Shown: positions 6,417-10,465 of the stretch, in pieces
Numbering within the stretch: position 1 is the stretch's first letter
Layout of the letters: every line of letters starts with the position of its first letter
From: Lunasporangiospora selenospora
Taxonomy: Eukaryota > Mortierellomycota > Mortierellomycetes > Mortierellales > Mortierellaceae
Assembly (NCBI GenBank): GCA_015680635.1
Contig: JAABOA010000185.1
Coordinates: 1,148 to 11,612 of the forward strand
Direction of reading: 5' to 3'
Length of the DNA stretch: 10,465 nt
Position numbers and translations under genes: made by a program
Notes under the pieces: model-generated
What the model was told of the DNA's origin: nothing
Seen by the model: only the letters and a program-made list of their open reading frames with translations
The model's database searches: none

Positions 6417-8700
6417 ATGCGCCTCCCGTCATCTTTCAGAGCAATGTCCTTGGGCACAAGATTTCGCCGTCGGTGCCTCGGAATATTTTTGTGTCTCGTC
6501 ATCCTCATCACCACACAGGTATCATTCGAGATGCATGCGCTCGGTTTCTATGGCGTAGACAGCACAATGGTCATGGTCACCAAAGAAAACCATCGCTGGA
6601 AAGGAAACACCCGAGCGAAGGAACTCGACATTCCAACCGCAACATGGACTTGCACCGACGACGGCCTGACAGAGAGTGAAAAGCTCTCGCAAAAAAACAG
6701 GCGATCTCGGCAATGTGTGGTCAAAAGTCTCTGCGTGGATCGAAATGGTATTGTGAACACCTTTCTCCAAGTTACTTTGACCAAAAATAAAATAAAAAGG
6801 GCTTACTTATTCTCTATATAAATGGCTTTAGGCGCATTCATCCTCGCAGAGTCGGCCAGCACAGTGTTCCCCATGGTCAATCTCATTTCTTCTGACCCTG
6901 AATCTGACGTCTTTTGGCAACCGCGAGTGCTCTGGGAAAAAATAAAAAGGGCCCATTTTATCAATGAGACATTATTTGTCCATGGACTATATGCACCCCA
7001 TCACTTTTCTCACTGGCTCTACAATGGCATGATGCCACTATACAGGTACTTTGGATGACGGTTACCGGAAGTGAAATGACAAAGAGAAGCGTTTTTGACC
7101 AACCTTCAACACTACATTTACATCTATTAGCACAATGAAGCGGTTTGGAGCAACCAAGGATGCATGGATTTTCCGCACAGCAAAGCCAGAGCGCGATGAC
7201 ATCAAACGACAGGGTCAATGGGAAATGAAACACTTTTTTCACAGCGGGAGGGAGCTTGTTCTCTCACAATACGAAATCGCAACCGACTTTCAGACCCTTC
7301 CACCAGACGACGCACCCATCTGCTTCGAGAGAGCCGTCATCGGACTAGGATCACAGTGCTCCCAGGTTTATTGTGAAAACAATATTCCAGTCGAAATATA
7401 TCAAGGCTTCAGAGACGAGATTGCAGACTACTACTGGCAGACACCCCAGGTTTGGCAAAAGCATTTGTCTGACTCGCGTGAGAGCATTCGTGGAAAGGAA
7501 AAGGAAAATAACAACCCGAATCTTCAAGAGAAGCCAAACTCACCGTTAAAGTGTCTTGATGGCGCGCGCTACTATAATTTTGAAGGCACAGGATCTGGAA
7601 ACCCTGCCGAGGACGGGGAAAAGATGACTCGGATAGGACAGCGCTTCCCAGAGGCCTTGGACATGAACTACACCTTCAAGACAGACCTTTCAGAGAACGG
7701 CCCAGGCACTAACCGGACAGGGAAGAGTCGCAAGCTGGTTGTCGGCATAGTTCAGCGAGAAGAGTCTAGACGGCTTCTGAACGACCAAGACCTAGTCAAA
7801 GAACTCGTCGAGGCTGGGTTCCGTGTCAAATGGATGAGTTTCGATCATGGATGTGGATTGGCAGAGACGGCATATCTTTTGCGAGACGTCAACGTACTCG
7901 TATCACCTCACGGGAATGCGATCGGGACGTCCATCTTTATGCCAACAAACAATCCAGTGCCAACACTCATCAGTATCGACAATTCGCAGTATCAGGAATC
8001 ATGGTTCAAGTTTACATCCACAGCACTGGGACAAAGGTTTATATCCAGTACCTGTGGCCCAACCTCGTATGTAGACAAGGCCACCGAAGAGCGTTGTCCG
8101 TATTACAGGGATTATTCAGGAGGGCAAAGGCTACTTCGTCAACTCCCAATTATTCTTGGGCTACCAGAGTCTATGGTGAAGACTGATGCAGAAAAGAATG
8201 CCATGACAGAATGGAAGAGGGACCGACGAGACGATTACCTTCGCACCTATGTTCGCTGGAGCCGAGATGCACAGGAGCTTGCAGCCAAAGAGTTTGAAAT
8301 GTTGATTGGTCGCGAGGTACCAAGGTCATTGATCCAAAAGTATGGTGAAGATGCATGGACATTTCTGAACTACTTTTGGAAAGATATTCCACGATATGTG
8401 GATGTTCCACGCTTGACCAAGTTCATTGGTAGTTTACAGGAAGACTCAGAACGCGAAGAAAGTGTCGACTTGAGGAACGGGTCATCACCTTATCGTCAAT
8501 TTATTGAATACGTCCGAAATGGAGAAGCTTGCGGAGAAAACGACTGTCAAGACAAGTTGCAGCGGAATGTAGCAGGAGCCGAGAGTGCCTTTGGGCAGCA
8601 TTCGATCAACAATGTAGAATTATGGGGTTTGCCTACGACGGAGAGCAAAGCACTAAGGCCCGAACTGGTTGAGGTGAGGCACTGGAAAATAGATGTATAG
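6417..8700 (+). CDS. GT61-family (DUF563) glycosyltransferase, type II membrane protein, three exons
   Basis: Joining 6417-6747, 6832-7045 and 7131-8700 gives 704 residues with no break. Residues about 12-19 are basic (LGTRFRRR) and 20-37 hydrophobic (CLGIFLCLVILITTQVSF), the layout of a Golgi type II signal anchor with the catalytic part in the lumen. Family landmarks follow: VHGLYAPHHFSHWLYNGMMP at 160-179, AVIGLGSQC at about 250-258, VGIVQREESRRLLND at 386-400, and VSPHGNAIGTSIFMP at 439-453, which matches the conserved H-G-x-x-x-(T/S/N) loop of GT61. GT61 enzymes move a sugar, often xylose or N-acetylglucosamine, from a nucleotide sugar to a glycan; the substrate here is unknown. A polar stretch at about 290-383 looks like an inserted loop. 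The start at 6417 has G at -3; the ATG at 6444, just before the basic patch, is almost as good. The gene converges on the serine-rich gene downstream. Confidence 0.88.
6748..6831 (+). other. Intron 1 of the glycosyltransferase gene (84 nt)
   Basis: Donor GTATTG follows AAATG, branch-site-like CTTAC lies near 6802-6806, and acceptor GGCTTTAG ends at 6831. Removing it (phase 1) skips the in-frame stop at 6819-6821 and gives CVDRNGAFILAES, a sequence that reads like other GT61 proteins. The other donor candidate, GTTACT at 6771, fits the family worse. Confidence 0.75.
7046..7130 (+). other. Intron 2 of the glycosyltransferase gene (85 nt)
   Basis: Donor GTACTT follows CACTATACAG, and acceptor ATCTATTAG ends at 7130. 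Its length is not a multiple of three, and its removal in phase 2 joins GMMPLY exactly to STMKRFGATKDAW, bypassing the stop at 7056-7058. The continuous GT61 motif across the junction makes this intron very likely. Confidence 0.88.
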
Positions 8701-8799
8701 TTCAGACTGGTTGGAAATACCTCCCAGATAGTTTGTGAAGTCAAAACTCAGATCTAGAGCAAGCGTTATATCGTCCAAGCACTGCTTGAATACAAGAGA

Positions 8800-8825
8800 G
8801 TGCGTGTGTGCGTGTGCATGTGTGG
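8800..8825. repeat. GT-rich simple repeat in the intergenic 3' region
   Basis: An imperfect alternating GT tract (TGCGTGTGTGCGTGTGCATG and onward) lies 100 bases past the glycosyltransferase stop. It could be Z-DNA-prone, but it is short. Confidence 0.6.
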
Positions 8826-8910
8826 TTACACATTCACTGTTCAACCCAGAATGCTGCGCCCAATCAAGCCAATTCTGTTGAAGCAACCCTGTCAAAACCG
8901 CATCAAGCCA

Positions 8911-8935
8911 AAAATAAAAAAAATAAAAAAAAATA
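8911..8935 (+). terminator. A-rich tract with AATAAA hexamers, likely polyadenylation signal of the glycosyltransferase gene
   Basis: Two AATAAA hexamers (8913-8918 and 8922-8927) lie about 215 bases after the stop at 8700. On the other strand the tract is T-rich and sits just past the minus-strand stop at 8941-8943. The two convergent genes may therefore overlap at their 3' ends. Confidence 0.5.
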
Positions 8936-8940
8936 ATTGT

Positions 8941-9792
8941 TTATTTCGAATCCCAATGATCGTCGTCGTCGTTGTCATCATAGTACGAAGATAATCTTTG
9001 GCCATTCATGTCTTCTGTAGAATCGTCATTCTCCAGTTGCGCCAGGCTCTCGTACTGGTTATTGCTCACGAGGTTATAAGAAATTTGTCGAATGGACCAT
9101 GGATTTGCCTCTGACCGTGATGTTGCAGTGTCCCCTGTCCTATTCTCTGGATACCCTGCATGTTCATCAGACAAAGCAGGTTCGTTGTGTTCAGAGTCGA
9201 TAGAGTGCCTCTGCTCTTTGATTGTCAGAGAATTGACATCCATATCATCTGGTGAAGAAATTGAAGACAACGAAGACGAACTGGAAGCTGAAGACAACTC
9301 TGGCTCGGACGAGGCAACTGCCTTGTACGATTGCGAAAAAAGAGAACCAAACTTAAAGTCGAGAGATGTCCATGATAGCCGTGCTTCACGGGAGTGATTT
9401 CCCTTCTCTACTGGCGAGGTTTTTTCAGAAAGAGAAGAGTGTCCAGGATTTGACTCTTTGGTCTCATTGCCCATGAATGGGAGCTTGTAGCTGGTGAAGG
9501 AAGGCCGGTCAGGTCGTGAACTTGGTGAGTTCTTCATCGAGGTCAAAAGTGATAGGGTTCCTCGAGCATTCAATTTGGCCGTGGATGCCAGGTTCCTGAA
9601 AGAGTTGGACCATGTTGTCTTTGAAGGGCGTACAGCCTTGTCATGGTCTTCTTTGTCAGGAAGCTCTGATATGCCGCTCTCTGTGGGTGAGCTAAGCTGA
9701 GGACTGCTTCTTCCAGTATGCCGACGGGTAAGGTGTGGGGAAGGCCGAGAACTTGACCAGGCGTCCAGGAAATCATGGCTATCGGTAGACAT
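8941..9792 (-). CDS. Serine-rich, probably disordered protein of unknown function
   Basis: The 283-residue single-exon gene starts at the ATG at 9790-9792 (minus strand), with A at -3. The open frame continues upstream for 43 codons, but that part reads through a polypyrimidine leader, so I leave it out. The protein is rich in S, D, E, P and N with no hydrophobic membrane segment or known domain. Six S-P sites (serines 18, 30, 35, 89, 126 and 180) and several R-x-x-S sites suggest phosphorylation, which is inference. Residues 169-180 form a serine tract. Three more ordered-looking stretches with aromatics may be short binding motifs: WSNSFRNLASTAKLN (61-75), LSWTSLDFKFGSLFSQSY (139-156) and PWSIRQISYNLVSN (231-244). 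The C-terminus is acidic (YYDDNDDDDHWDSK), coded by GAC/GAT repeats. It converges on the GT61 gene, 240 bases away. I do not recognise a homologue. Confidence 0.72.
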   Translation of the reverse strand: MSTDSHDFLDAWSSSRPSPHLTRRHTGRSSPQLSSPTESGISELPDKEDHDKAVRPSKTTWSNSFRNLASTAKLNARGTLSLLTSMKNSPSSRPDRPSFTSYKLPFMGNETKESNPGHSSLSEKTSPVEKGNHSREARLSWTSLDFKFGSLFSQSYKAVASSEPELSSASSSSSLSSISSPDDMDVNSLTIKEQRHSIDSEHNEPALSDEHAGYPENRTGDTATSRSEANPWSIRQISYNLVSNNQYESLAQLENDDSTEDMNGQRLSSYYDDNDDDDHWDSK

Positions 9793-10465
9793 TATGAAGA
9801 GATCGTAATGAGGTTTCTGGGGACCTTTGGCAAGTGTAGGGTGTAAGCAAAGAAAGGATGGCTGCAGAAAAAAGTAAGGAAGAGAAAGAAAAAAAAAACG
9901 CGGGGCTCTTTGGAGCTGCAAGGAATGAGAAGGACTGCAAAATCAGGCGCATGGACGAAGGGGCAGCACACGCACCTGGAAAAAATTCCCAAGGGGAGTC
10001 CGACTCAAAAGCAGATGCGCAAGATATGGAACCGTGCTCCACATATTGTCGCATCCAGAGAAGATGTTATCTTTGTTTTTGGGTGGCCGGCCCCCTGGAC
10101 GGGCCCTTCCCTGCCCATGCCAGGAGAATCCACGCCACTGGCCATCCGTGCTGATCCGAGGTCTCCTGACATCAAGCAGATTAATACTTCATTCGTGGTT
10201 AGGGAGCTGCTCTGGCCGCTCTTGGACTCTTTGGAAGCCCTACCCTAACTGTAGAATTGCCCTATTGGCTTTGCCTCTCTTTTGAACATCCTATTGTGTT
10301 GACCTCTCCCATTTACCTGTATTTTCAGTATCTCAGTTGTCTCGTTTCGGGTTCGCCCCACATCATCATCATCATCCTCCATTGTAAAATAGAACTGCAG
10401 TCTTGGTGGCCACATCATTCGATCATGCGATGGGCGCGCGCCGTCGAATAAATATCATCCACGAG
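9793..10465 (-). promoter_or_regulatory. Upstream region of the serine-rich gene; possible 5' leader intron
   Basis: On the minus strand the leader just before the start is very T/C-rich (complement of 9880-9900) with acceptor-like TTTTTTCTGCAG ending near 9862. Further up, a consensus-like donor CAG|GTGCGT lies at 9978-9971, and an ATG at 10054 opens 26 codons before that donor. Joining them to the acceptors I tried did not give the frame of the main gene, so if this is an intron it is more likely in the leader. The rest contains a G/C-rich palindrome GGCCGGCC near 10086-10093 and a short CAT repeat near 10361-10376. I see no gene on the plus strand. Confidence 0.35.

Noticed and set aside
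6251-6679. Plus-strand open frame overlapping the first exon of the GT61 gene
   Set aside because: The GT61 exon in the other frame has the membrane anchor and joins to the family motifs; this one is a shadow.
9793-9921. N-terminal extension of the serine-rich protein by 43 codons
   Set aside because: It translates a polypyrimidine leader (FFFLSLPYFFL) and the ATG at 9792 has a good context.
1-10465. Transposon ends, LTRs, tRNA, rRNA, CRISPR or a plasmid origin
   Set aside because: No long terminal repeats, target-site duplications, cloverleaf or regularly spaced repeats were seen by eye.

Overview
The window looks like nuclear DNA from a filamentous fungus, most likely an early-diverging lineage of the Mortierella type (Mucoromycota). 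Three things point there. Short GT-AG introns of about 75-85 nt restore reading frames exactly. There is an N-terminal domain of the Crinkler (CRN) effector type with the fungal LFCLVDG opening. There is a long fungal GT61 (DUF563) glycosyltransferase with an N-terminal membrane anchor. The lineage is inferred from family resemblance only, without a database search. There is no sign of operons, CRISPR, tRNA, rRNA or a complete transposon.

Left part (1-3544, all + strand) is a graveyard. A TATA-bearing upstream region leads into a wrecked gene (339-2151) made of a CRN header, a nuclease-like middle section with a D...ExK signature, and a compact protein-kinase-like C-terminal domain. At least four frame changes and six in-frame stops interrupt it, yet two introns can still be recognised. 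A second wrecked gene (about 2579-3544) encodes a protein I do not recognise, spread over three frames and ending in a hydrophobic tail segment.

The middle (3545-6416) holds one small intact gene (4006-4446) for a 146-residue secreted protein with six cysteines in its mature part. A TATA-driven promoter precedes it, and about 1.9 kb without recognisable genes follows it.

The right part (6417-9792) carries two intact convergent genes. The first is a three-exon GT61 glycosyltransferase of 704 residues on the + strand. The second is a serine-rich, probably disordered 283-residue protein on the - strand. Their 3' ends are 240 bp apart and share an A-rich tract with AATAAA hexamers. The last 670 bp are upstream sequence of the minus-strand gene.

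The genes do not form a visible pathway. What stands out is the contrast between intact housekeeping-like genes on the right and, on the left, an effector-type neighbourhood with one dead CRN-kinase gene, one dead tail-anchored gene and one live secreted cysteine-containing protein.
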